Origin: Deltaproteobacteria bacterium
Lineage (GTDB): Bacteria > Myxococcota_A > Polyangia > GCA-2747355
Length of the DNA: 64,000 nucleotides
Direction of reading: 5' to 3'
NCBI GenBank assembly: GCA_020633415.1
Contig: JACKDQ010000005.1
Location: forward strand, 326,864 to 390,863
Notes under the pieces: model-generated
Databases searched by the model: none
Seen by the model: only the letters and a program-made list of their open reading frames with translations
Told to the model about the DNA's origin: nothing
Shown: one piece after another, positions 52,564-60,140 of the stretch
Position numbering within the stretch: position 1 is the first letter of the stretch
How the letters are laid out: every line of letters begins with the position of its first letter
Made by a program: the position numbers and the translations under genes

Positions 52564-53835
52564 TCATCGCGATGTCCCTCGGTTGGCCGTTTCGGTCGCG
52601 GGTGCCTCATCGGGTGCCTCATCCGGGCCAAAGAGGTACAACATGAGCGCGTCACCCTGAGCTTCGCGATCGCCCCGGTCAACCTGGCTATAAATTTCCT
52701 GCGCAGCCTCCGTGACCCAACCCCGACTGGCCCGACGAACGAGCGGCTCGTTGCCCGCCCCACGATCGAGATTCTCTAGTGTGCGTCGCAGCGATTGCGG
52801 CACGACCCGCGGCAAACCCGCCTGTTTGATCACCTTGTCGAGCACCTTTCTTGCTGCCGTTGGAGCGCGAAACCAGCGGATTTCAGCACCACGTCGTCGC
52901 GCACCAGCCAGCGCTTGCTGTGGGCGCGCCGGGAAGATTAGTCCCGTTTTCAAGGCCGGGTGCTGGGTGGTCAAGAGCCAGCGGCGTTGAAGCTCGAGAA
53001 CTTCGGCCAGTGGTGGGACCACCCAGATCACCCGAGGATTATCTTCGTCTTCACCTGTCTTGGTCCTGTACTCTAGTTCGCCGCGTGATACCGACTTGGT
53101 GAAGAATAATTCGCCATCCCGATAGTCGTCCCAATGCAACGCCAACAGCTCGCCGATGCGACAGCCCGTCCAGGCGATCGCTAGCAGAAGCCGGCGAATG
53201 TCCTCCGAGCAGGGCGAGGTCTCGATATGGTGAAGCAGCGTCAGGAACTGCTCTCGGGTCAGCCGACGGCCACGCGCTCCCTTGGTCCTCCGTCGCTGTC
53301 GGCCACCCTGGCGACGCGTGTGTCTGAACTTGGCTGGGTTACTGTCGATCAACCCATCTTCAACCGCTTCGTCGAGGATCTGCGTCACCGCGCGATGCCA
53401 GCCCGCTAACGTCGCCTCCGCGTAGCCATTCTTCCTGCCGTTATAGCCAGGTCGCTTAGCGTCAGCCAACCACTGTCGAAAATCTACCGGCCGCAACTGG
53501 TCGAGGTAGATGGATCCCACTGCACGATTCGCGTGGGCCGTGTTGTTGGTGTAGTAGGCCTGTGACGATCGGGCCATGCTACCCAGGTTTCGCACTAGCC
53601 ACTGCGTCGCGTAGTCGGCGAACCTCATCCGCGTGCGTTCTGCCGGTACCTCCGCTCCGCGGTCCTCCTTGAAGGCCACGGCTTCTGCCAGCGTGCTGCA
53701 CACCTTGCGTTTGCTCCTTCTTATCCCCGTACGGGGATCCTGCCATTGCACCCGAACGACGAATCGATCGGGTCCGTCCTGTACTATTCCCGGAACTCCG
53801 GTCTGCTTTCGCGACCGGCTTCGCTTGATTGGCAT
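52564..53835 (-). CDS. int: tyrosine recombinase / phage-type integrase (right element)
   Basis: 423 residues. An AP2-like/arm-binding N-terminus (about 10-60, 'GIVQDGPDRFVVRVQWQDPRTGIRRSKRKVC') and a core-binding SAM-like domain (about 68-165) precede the catalytic domain (about 190-400). Catalytic residues are Arg226 (TGCRIGELL), Lys259, Arg350 in PQSLRR, Trp373 and the nucleophile Tyr382. The His of the usual HxLR box is Gln347 here, whereas the left pseudogene keeps His. ATG 53835 has GGAGG upstream and lies inside the excisionase-like frame. Its C-terminal 'DEAPDEAP' is encoded by the 12-bp repeat. Confidence 0.9.
   Translation of the reverse strand: MPIKRSRSRKQTGVPGIVQDGPDRFVVRVQWQDPRTGIRRSKRKVCSTLAEAVAFKEDRGAEVPAERTRMRFADYATQWLVRNLGSMARSSQAYYTNNTAHANRAVGSIYLDQLRPVDFRQWLADAKRPGYNGRKNGYAEATLAGWHRAVTQILDEAVEDGLIDSNPAKFRHTRRQGGRQRRRTKGARGRRLTREQFLTLLHHIETSPCSEDIRRLLLAIAWTGCRIGELLALHWDDYRDGELFFTKSVSRGELEYRTKTGEDEDNPRVIWVVPPLAEVLELQRRWLLTTQHPALKTGLIFPARPQQALAGARRRGAEIRWFRAPTAARKVLDKVIKQAGLPRVVPQSLRRTLENLDRGAGNEPLVRRASRGWVTEAAQEIYSQVDRGDREAQGDALMLYLFGPDEAPDEAPATETANRGTSR
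52600..52622 (-). repeat. 12-bp direct repeat (TGAGGCACCC x2) at the 3' end of the right integrase
   Basis: On the minus strand, ATGAGGCACCC occurs twice at 12-nt spacing. It is the same site as in the left integrase with one substitution, but a 1-nt indel just before it puts it in a different reading frame (Asp-Glu-Ala-Pro). Confidence 0.75.
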
Positions 53836-54073
53836 ACTTCGCCTCCAGCTCGGCCGAGCGCTCTGTGCTGTCGGCCGAGACGCTACCACGGACAAACGCG
53901 TCGAGCGATTCCCGGTCAAACCGCGGACTCCTCCCGACATAGCCGTCAGGTCGCAGTTTCCCGCTGTCCCTCAGTCGGTAGACTGTGGTGCGCGACACGC
54001 GGAGATAAGCTGCCGCCTCCGTTGCCGACAGCCATCGGGACCTCTCTCCGATTTGTCCTCTTTGCTCACTCAT
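53579..54073 (-). CDS. excisionase-like helix-turn-helix protein overlapping the integrase gene
   Basis: 164 residues. 'RSRWLSATEAAAYLRVSRTTVYRLRDSGKLRPDGYVGRSPRFDRESLDAFV' (about 11-61) is a MerR/excisionase-type winged helix as found in Xis proteins. Beyond about residue 80 the frame continues inside the first 257 nt of the integrase in another frame, with a Gly/Arg/Ser-rich sequence that may or may not be functional. It is directly upstream of int, as in many integrating elements, and probably controls excision directionality. Confidence 0.75.
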   Translation of the reverse strand: MSEQRGQIGERSRWLSATEAAAYLRVSRTTVYRLRDSGKLRPDGYVGRSPRFDRESLDAFVRGSVSADSTERSAELEAKYANQAKPVAKADRSSGNSTGRTRSIRRSGAMAGSPYGDKKEQTQGVQHAGRSRGLQGGPRSGGTGRTHADEVRRLRDAVASAKPG

Positions 54074-54215
54074 TGCTACTCGCGACGCTCGTCCGGCTGG
54101 TCCACGCTCCCAGGCATTGGTCTGATCGCCATTTCGCGATCTCCGCAAACCACAACTCCACTCTGCAACAGTGTTGGTTGCGCTGGACCGCCTGGACCGA
54201 TCTCCCAGCCGACCC

Positions 54216-55628
54216 TCATGCCCCCCCTGTGGGGAGCAGCCGCAGGCCGCGCCAGCAGCGAGGGCGTTGGCCGTCAGGGGCAGATGGTCTGATCTCCGCG
54301 ATCCGCGGGTCGAGAACCTTGAGGCGCCGAGAGAACCGAGTTTCGTCCAGCGGGTGAGTGCCCAACAGTTCGCACCAACTGCGGTAGACCCCGTAGACCT
54401 GCTGTTTGGGAACGACAGCGTCGAGGTTGAACTCGCAGCAGTCCTCGTAGAAGGCCACCACGTTGTCGGCGGCTCGGCGGTATTCGGCGAGTTCGGCCTG
54501 AGTGGCGTCTGTCTCGTCGAAGCCACCTCGCCTTTCGAGTCGTTGCAGCCCCTCCACCGCCAGCCTCAGCAAGTACGACCGCGCGTCAGGTTGGCGCAGT
54601 TTGTCGCTTAGGTATGGGTCGAGCGGTCGGCCATTGCCAAACTGCTGAGCGAAACGAACGACGAGCCACCGCCGAAAGAAGGCCCATGACCTATCCACGG
54701 TCGGTGGCAGCTCATTGGCGCTGAAGATCAGCTTCGCCCGGTTGCGGAAGTTGAACGGCTGTTCGTATTTGTGCTCACCGGTTAGTACATCGCCGCTGAC
54801 CAGCATCTTGAAGGTACCCGAGTCCTTCAGCGCGGCACTCGGCAGGTCCGCGTGAACGTTGGCCAGCTTGCCCAGTAGGCACGCGGTCTGGAATCGGCTG
54901 TCCAAGTTCTGAAGCCGCACGCTGGAAACGTTCGCTTGGCCGATGGTGGCCACGATGAAGTCCAGCAACGTCGACTTCCCCGTGCTCCCTTCACCGGTCA
55001 ACATTAACGCTTTCTGGTACCTGCAATGTGGGCTCAACAGATAGCCCGCGAACTCCAGCACCATCAGGCGCGTCGCCTCGTCCGGCAAGACCTCGCGCAA
55101 GAATTGATCAGCTCGTTCGTGATAGGCGTTCGGGTTCCACTCCGTGGGGAGTTGGACTGTCGAGAGGTCGCTGGGCGAGTGTGGGTTCAACTCGCCCGTT
55201 CGTGGATTGAGTAGGCCGTTGGCGACGTTGACCAGCTCACCGGCGTCGACTTCAGCGTCGGCAACGCGTCGCTCCGTCTCGATCCAGTAGCAGGTCTCGA
55301 CGCCGCAATGCCTCCGCGATTGGGCTCCCAGAATGTCCTGCGTGCGTTTCTGGATCAGCTTCTGGCCCTCAGGCCGGTACACGCCGCCCTTGAACACGTA
55401 AATGCGATTGTGGGCGGCAATGTATGAGTCTTCGGCCAGCAAGATGCGCCCGACGGTGGCGGCGGAGAACTTTGGTCGACGCTCAGCGGTGCTTTTTAAT
55501 GCGCGCACGATCTGTTGATTGCCCCAAGTGGACGTGCCCCGGTGCTCGTCCCACTTGTCGCGGATCAAGCCAGATCTGCGAAACAGCCGATCCAGCTGCT
55601 CGCTGTCCCGTGTTTCTTGGCAGAGCAA
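54216..55628 (-). pseudogene. P4/D5-type primase-helicase, N-terminally truncated
   Basis: 470 residues from a TTG; the frame is open upstream only to a TGA at 55707-55709. The C-terminal helicase of the phage/plasmid primase P4 family is present: 'FAGYLLSPHCRYQKALMLTGEGSTGKSTLLDFI' (Walker A), 'GKLANVHADLPSAALKDSGTFKMLVSGDVLTGEHKYEQPFNFRNRAKLIFSANELPP' and 'FFRRWLVVRF'. The initial 'DRLFRRSGLIRDKWDEHRG' is normally the linker after an N-terminal primase-polymerase domain, which is missing. It is likely a remnant of the element's replication gene, though helicase activity is not excluded. Confidence 0.75.
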
Positions 55629-55707
55629 AGTTAGCAGTGCCAGGGTGGCTTCCGACTCAGACGAGTACCCCGAGGAGTCTCCTTCAACTTGTCTTAAAGA
55701 AAGGGGT

Positions 55708-56022
55708 CAGGTCAGCCCTGTGGTCCTGCTCGCCTAACTAATAGTATTTCCACCACATGGAGAGGCACAAGGACCGATGCGATAGTCGCTGCTGGCTGGC
55801 CACCAACCCGACCTCCAGGGCTCACTTCGTTTCGCCCTTCCGGTCCGGCTTGATGGCGACGGGGAAACGCTCCTCTTTTCTTCTCAGTGATCGCGAAACG
55901 CAAACCGCAGTCCGTCGGTGGCCTGTAGAGGTGCGTCAGAGTGCTCCGATCGCTCGATCTGGCGGGACTTGAGCGCGTTAGCGGATGCTGCACCATCGAA
56001 AGACAAGGAGTACCAATCGCTC
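55708..56022. other. non-coding junction between the integrated element and the metal island
   Basis: About 315 nt without a convincing gene. It starts with GAAAGGGGTCAGGTC (55699-55713), a sequence reminiscent of the ends of REP-associated/IS200-like elements, at the exact point where the primase frame breaks. No transposase gene is seen. Confidence 0.4.
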
Positions 56023-56028
56023 TATAGT
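56000..56028 (+). promoter_or_regulatory. promoter of the His-rich protein gene
   Basis: AAGACA (56000-56005, 4/6), a 17-nt spacer and TATAGT (56023-56028, 5/6). The -10 ends 8 nt before GTG 56037, with no Shine-Dalgarno sequence between, again fitting a leaderless message. Confidence 0.5.
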
Positions 56029-56036
56029 CCCGACCA

Positions 56037-56861
56037 GTGGCCGGACGAGGACATCGACGCCGTGTACGAGCTGCCAAGATTCTCTTGGGGAGCTGGGTGG
56101 TCGGCCTGCTTGTGCTTCCGGCGCTGCACCTCACGCGTCACCGCGACGACCATCGTCATTTGGCGGACGGCACTATCGTCTACCTTGGCGCAGGGGGAGG
56201 TAGTCACTCCCATGCTCACGGCGACGATAATATCACTCGCTGGCTTGAATCTTTCCCGCAGCGAAACCAACGGGTCGCGCAGCATACACACGATCTTTGG
56301 GATGGCGAGCATTCCCACGAACCGCATGACCATGATCATGAGCAGGCGGGCGTTCTTGATGCACGGCATGTCGAAGACCCACACGACCATGCTCATTTCA
56401 AGCCGCACGAGCACGGCGACGGAGAACACGCGCTCGGCGACCATCACCACGATGATCACGGTGATATCGCCTCGCACGACGATGCGGACGCACATGGTAG
56501 CCAACAGCGTGCTCTCGCCGAGCACCTTGCTGATCGGCCTCACCACCATGATCACGGCGCCGCGGAACCGCACCAACACCCTGACGCGGGGCACGAACAC
56601 GCCGACACCGATCTTCAAAACGCCTCCGCAGACGATGGCCACCCGGAAGATGGGCCAGGGCATCAGGACGCGCCCACGCACGGCAGTGGAGGCTTGGCGC
56701 ATTTCGGCCCGACGGCGATCTCGGTGGTGGTTGCGCCCCTGGCGCTGGTCAAGCGCGCTTGCACGACAAAGACAGCGATCAGGCCCGAGACCATCTCCCT
56801 ACAGCGACGCGGGCATCGGCTACCGTTGGCGCGAGGCCCACCGCTCACGCCTCTGAGCTAA
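56037..56861 (+). CDS. His/Asp-rich membrane-anchored metal-binding protein
   Basis: 274 residues. A hydrophobic N-terminal helix ('ILLGSWVVGLLVLPALHL', about 15-32) is followed by about 180 residues dominated by His, Asp and Glu ('HSHAHGDD', 'HEPHDHDHEQ', 'DHHHDDHGD', 'RPHHHDHGAAEPHQHPDAGHEH'). It then has 'HGSGGLAHFGPTAISVVVAPLALV'. It is predicted to be anchored in the inner membrane and to bind many Zn2+/Ni2+/Co2+ ions in the periplasm. It lies just before a TonB receptor, so a metal buffer or chaperone for that receptor is likely. Two other long frames overlap it, but they lack such composition bias. Confidence 0.65.
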   Translation: MAGRGHRRRVRAAKILLGSWVVGLLVLPALHLTRHRDDHRHLADGTIVYLGAGGGSHSHAHGDDNITRWLESFPQRNQRVAQHTHDLWDGEHSHEPHDHDHEQAGVLDARHVEDPHDHAHFKPHEHGDGEHALGDHHHDDHGDIASHDDADAHGSQQRALAEHLADRPHHHDHGAAEPHQHPDAGHEHADTDLQNASADDGHPEDGPGHQDAPTHGSGGLAHFGPTAISVVVAPLALVKRACTTKTAIRPETISLQRRGHRLPLARGPPLTPLS

Positions 56862-56989
56862 CTGAACAGAAACAAGACGAACCGCAAATTCCAACGCTTC
56901 CGGTCCGGGTGACGTTTGCTCGGATGCGCGCGCTGGGACGTTTCTTCGGTTCGATGCGCGAGCTGCGCGTCGAATCAACGGAGTGGTAT

Positions 56990-59314
56990 ATGCATCGATC
57001 CATCATATGGGGCGTGCTGCTGATCGTGAGCGCAGCACGTATCGCCCGTGGTGATCCCCAAACAGCTACAAGACAAAACCAACCGGCGCGCCCTGCCGCG
57101 GCAACACAGCCGACAACAGGACCGTCGGAGACACCTACGCAGAAAGCGGCTTCTCAGGCGACGTCGCGGCCGACAACACCGCAGCAGCGCAAATCAGCTG
57201 GCGACGAAGACAGTCCAGAGGAGCAAGCTGGACAACACTCGCACGTGCATCAACATCGGCACACACATCCTCACGCCGCGGCGACGCACCACGCGGCGAG
57301 TGAAGATCCGCCGGGCTATCAAGCGACGGTCTATGGTCATCGTGCGATGACGGCGGCCTCGGCCACGGTGATCCGCGACCGAGATTTTCAGTTGCGGCCG
57401 ATGCGCCGCCCGGCAGACATTCTGCAAGTGACGCCGGGACTGTTCGTCGTCCAACACGCGGGCGGTGGCAAGGCCAATCAGTACTTTCTGCGCGGCTTCG
57501 ACGTCGATCATGGTACCGACTTGGCGATCTCTGTCGACGGTGTGCCGGTCAACATGGTCTCGCACGGGCATGGCCAGGGCTATGCCGACCTCAACTGGCT
57601 GATTCCCGAGACGGTCCGGCGCATTGAGGTCAACAAGGGGCCGTACTTCGTGCGCCACGGCGACTTCGCGACGGCGGGTGCACTGAATCTGGTTACCTAC
57701 CCGTCGTACAAACTCAATACCGTCAAGGTTGGCGGCGGCATGTTCAACACGCTGCGGGGTGTGGCGAGCGTCGGTCACAAGGGTAGCGACTGGCAGCCAA
57801 TGTTGGCGGCGGAGTACTACACGACAGATGGCCCGTTCGATAATCGCGAGCGCCTGCAACGCTTCAATCTATTCGGCAAGGTGACGCGTCGACTGGCGGC
57901 CGGCCATTCGCTCTTTCTGGCCACCACGGCCTACGGCAGCGATTGGCGCGCTTCGGGGCAAATTCCTTCGCGGGAGGTCTCGGCCGGACGTCTAGACCGC
58001 TTCGGCTCGATCGATAACAACGAAGGTGGCAGCGCCCAGCGCTTTAGCGTCTACGGCGGCTATGGCGGTGTGATCGGTGATGGCACCGCGTCGCTGTCGG
58101 CTTACTTTGTGCGCTCGAGCTTGAACCTCTACTCGAACTTCACGCTCTTTTCGCGTAACACCGATCGCGGCGACATGATCGAGCAGGGCGATGATCGTAC
58201 GCTGCTCGGGGCTAGCGGCGAGTACCGCTTTCTCAAGCACTGGCGCAAGATCGCGTTTGATACCGCTGTTGGTGTGCAAGCACGCAGCGATACCATCGCG
58301 GCCACGCTGTACGATGCGCCGGCGCGTGAGCGCGATCGCGCCGTGGTCGATGCGGATATCCTGCAAACCAACTTGGCCTGGTACGCGCGCGAGGGGGTCC
58401 GCTGGGCGCCCTGGCTCAAGACGATCGCTGGCGTTCGAGGTGACTACTTTGGCTTTCGCGTCGATGACCAGCTCGAGGATCTATCCACGCGCACAACGAA
58501 GACTTCGGGCGTGCGCCGCGCCCTGCGACTGAGCCCCAAGGCGTCCGTTGTGCTGACGCCCCATCCAAGCACCGACATCTATCTCAATTTTGGCGTGGGC
58601 TTCCATTCAAACGACGCCCGCGGCGTCGTCCGTCGCCTCGATCCCGCTTCGCCGCTGACGACGGCTATCGGCTACGAAGTGGGCGCACGGACGCGCTTGT
58701 TTTCTCGGCTGGATATCGCGCTGGCCTTCTTTGGGCTCCATCTAGCGAGCGAAACCGTTTGGGTCGGCGACGAAGGGACCACCGAGCCAAGCGGCGCCAC
58801 GCGCCGACTGGGCTTGGAAGGCGAGGCGCGGCTGGAGCTACTCAAGTGGCTCTTCGCCGACGTCGATGTCTCGGTGATCTGGCCGACCTTTGTCGACGCA
58901 CCGGCGGGTGAAAGAGACATTCCGCTAGCACCTCGTCTGCTGGTCACCGGCGGTATCTCGGCCCGCCATCCGTGGGGGCTGTTCGGCCGGGCCGGCTTCG
59001 TCTATCTCGGCGATCGGCCGGCAACCGAGGATGCCTACTTGACCGCCGAAGGATTTTTCCGCCTCGACGTCACCCTCGGCTATCGTCACAAGCGCTTTGC
59101 CCTTGAGCTTTCGCTGCAGAACGCGACCAACAGCAAATGGCGCGAAGCACAGTTCGCCACGGTATCGCGGTTGCCCACAGAAACGGCGCTCGCGTCGTGC
59201 CCACCAGGTACACGCGCCGTTGGCAATGCATCGAGCTTTGCCGGCTGTGAGGATGTCAACTTCACACCCGGCTGGCCGATCAACCTTCAGGCCAGCGCCA
59301 GCCTCTTCTTCTAG
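56990..59314 (+). CDS. TonB-dependent receptor with His-rich N-terminus (probable metal receptor)
   Basis: 774 residues. A signal peptide ('SIIWGVLLIVSAARIARG') and a Thr/Pro/Gln-rich linker precede a His cluster ('HSHVHQHRHTHPHAAATHH', about 80-99). The plug domain follows ('RRPADILQVTPGLFVVQHAGGGKANQYFLRGFDVDHGTDLAISVDGVPVNMVSHGHGQGYADLNW', 'RRIEVNKGPYFVRHGDFATAGALNLVTY'), then a 22-strand-type barrel ending 'ASLFF' with a terminal Phe. The plug and His cluster suggest metal (Zn-like, compare ZnuD) uptake. ATG 56990 has GGAG upstream; a longer frame upstream lacks a signal peptide. Confidence 0.88.
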   Translation: MHRSIIWGVLLIVSAARIARGDPQTATRQNQPARPAAATQPTTGPSETPTQKAASQATSRPTTPQQRKSAGDEDSPEEQAGQHSHVHQHRHTHPHAAATHHAASEDPPGYQATVYGHRAMTAASATVIRDRDFQLRPMRRPADILQVTPGLFVVQHAGGGKANQYFLRGFDVDHGTDLAISVDGVPVNMVSHGHGQGYADLNWLIPETVRRIEVNKGPYFVRHGDFATAGALNLVTYPSYKLNTVKVGGGMFNTLRGVASVGHKGSDWQPMLAAEYYTTDGPFDNRERLQRFNLFGKVTRRLAAGHSLFLATTAYGSDWRASGQIPSREVSAGRLDRFGSIDNNEGGSAQRFSVYGGYGGVIGDGTASLSAYFVRSSLNLYSNFTLFSRNTDRGDMIEQGDDRTLLGASGEYRFLKHWRKIAFDTAVGVQARSDTIAATLYDAPARERDRAVVDADILQTNLAWYAREGVRWAPWLKTIAGVRGDYFGFRVDDQLEDLSTRTTKTSGVRRALRLSPKASVVLTPHPSTDIYLNFGVGFHSNDARGVVRRLDPASPLTTAIGYEVGARTRLFSRLDIALAFFGLHLASETVWVGDEGTTEPSGATRRLGLEGEARLELLKWLFADVDVSVIWPTFVDAPAGERDIPLAPRLLVTGGISARHPWGLFGRAGFVYLGDRPATEDAYLTAEGFFRLDVTLGYRHKRFALELSLQNATNSKWREAQFATVSRLPTETALASCPPGTRAVGNASSFAGCEDVNFTPGWPINLQASASLFF

Positions 59315-59389
59315 CCGCTGTCCCGACTAAACCTCTCCTCTGCCGCGGCCGATGCCTTCGTCCGCGATCGGCCCCACCCATGCTCTGGG

Positions 59390-59417
59390 TTGACACATGA
59401 ACATGTGCTCATATAAT
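59390..59417 (+). promoter_or_regulatory. strong sigma70 promoter of the arsR-czc operon
   Basis: A perfect TTGACA (59390-59395), a 16-nt spacer and a perfect TATAAT (59412-59417), ending 10 nt before ATG 59428. No Shine-Dalgarno sequence lies between. Confidence 0.8.
59397..59412. promoter_or_regulatory. ArsR/CzrA-type operator inside the promoter spacer
   Basis: ATGAACA-TG-TGCTCAT, an inverted repeat with 6 of 7 paired arm positions and a 2-nt centre, matching the ArsR/SmtB consensus TGAACA-N2-TGTTCA. It lies between the -35 and -10 boxes, where bound repressor would block RNA polymerase. Confidence 0.7.
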
Positions 59418-59427
59418 CAGTCAATAG

Positions 59428-59727
59428 ATGAAGCTCGACTACGATAAGAGCGGCCAGCTGGCTCGGCTGTTTAAGGCGTTCGCTGACCCCACCCGCCTGC
59501 GGCTGGTTGCAGCGCTGCTGGAAAAGGAACGCTGTGTACATGAGTTGGCCGAAGACCTTGAACTGGAACAATCCGCTGTTTCACACCAGCTTCGGGTGCT
59601 GCGGGATCTCGATCTAGCGACGCATCGGCGGGAAGGCCGCCATATTTATTACTCGCTGGACGACGACCACGTTCGCGACCTGTTCCGCATTGGTCTCACG
59701 CATCTCAACCACAAGGGACGCGGATGA
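59428..59727 (+). CDS. CzrA-type ArsR family metal repressor
   Basis: 99 residues: 'LFKAFADPTRLRLVAALLEKERCVHELAEDLELEQSAVSHQLRVLRDLDLATHRREGRHIYYSL' is the ArsR winged helix. The last helix carries D79-x-H81-(x10)-H92-x-x-H95, the DxH-x10-HxxH alpha5 site of the Zn/Co sensor CzrA. It should repress the operator in its own promoter and release on Zn2+ or Co2+. It is first in a probable operon with the small His/Cys protein and czcCBA. Confidence 0.92.
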   Translation: MKLDYDKSGQLARLFKAFADPTRLRLVAALLEKERCVHELAEDLELEQSAVSHQLRVLRDLDLATHRREGRHIYYSLDDDHVRDLFRIGLTHLNHKGRG

Positions 59728-60071
59728 CGCGGCGGTGCAGGGGCGTCTTTTGGCGCGTGATTGCCTTCGTTCTGCTCTGGCAGCTTTTTCCCGGGACGGG
59801 GGAGCTAGTGGAGAGCGCTCTTCATTTAGTGACGCATGGCCACATGGCTCACGCAGTCGATGATGCCGACCATGCTCCTGACGGTGCAGAGCACGACTGC
59901 TCGGGCTCGTTCCACCTCTGCTCCTGCCACGTGGCGGTAGCTGTGCTTCACGCGGCAAACGCGGCGTCTCTGCGAACCGGCGTGGGCAAGCAACGTTGGA
60001 TTCGCCCGCAAGACCGGGTGCGCCGCGATCCAGCGCCTCATCCTCCATTTCGTCCGCCGACCCTCGCTTAG
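59724..60071 (+). CDS. small His/Cys-rich membrane protein of the metal-resistance operon
   Basis: 115 residues. A transmembrane segment ('VFWRVIAFVLLWQLFPGTGEL', about 8-28) is followed by 'HLVTHGHMAHAVDDADHAPDGAEHDCSGSFHLCSCHVAVAVLH', with many His and three closely spaced Cys, then a basic Pro-rich tail. It overlaps arsR by 4 nt (ATGA). Similar short His/Cys proteins are common between regulators and efflux genes in metal loci; the role is probably periplasmic metal binding, by inference. Confidence 0.65.
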   Translation: MTRRCRGVFWRVIAFVLLWQLFPGTGELVESALHLVTHGHMAHAVDDADHAPDGAEHDCSGSFHLCSCHVAVAVLHAANAASLRTGVGKQRWIRPQDRVRRDPAPHPPFRPPTLA

Positions 60072-60140
60072 CTCGCGCGGCAGCCAGCTGTTCGATTAAC
60101 GCCTGCGTGCGTTCTTGCGCACGTCCAGCGAGGTACGTCT

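Noticed and set aside
55757..55972. 71-codon frame in the element/metal-island junction
   Set aside because: No ribosome-binding site, no domain and unbiased composition; treated as non-coding.
56022..56702. 226-codon hydrophobic frame antisense to the His-rich gene
   Set aside because: Val/Met-rich runs arise as the complement of His/Asp codons, not from selection for membrane helices.
55918..56856. 312-codon frame overlapping the His-rich gene
   Set aside because: Met/Thr-rich shadow; only the 56037 frame has the His/Asp bias, membrane anchor, and a promoter placed for its GTG.
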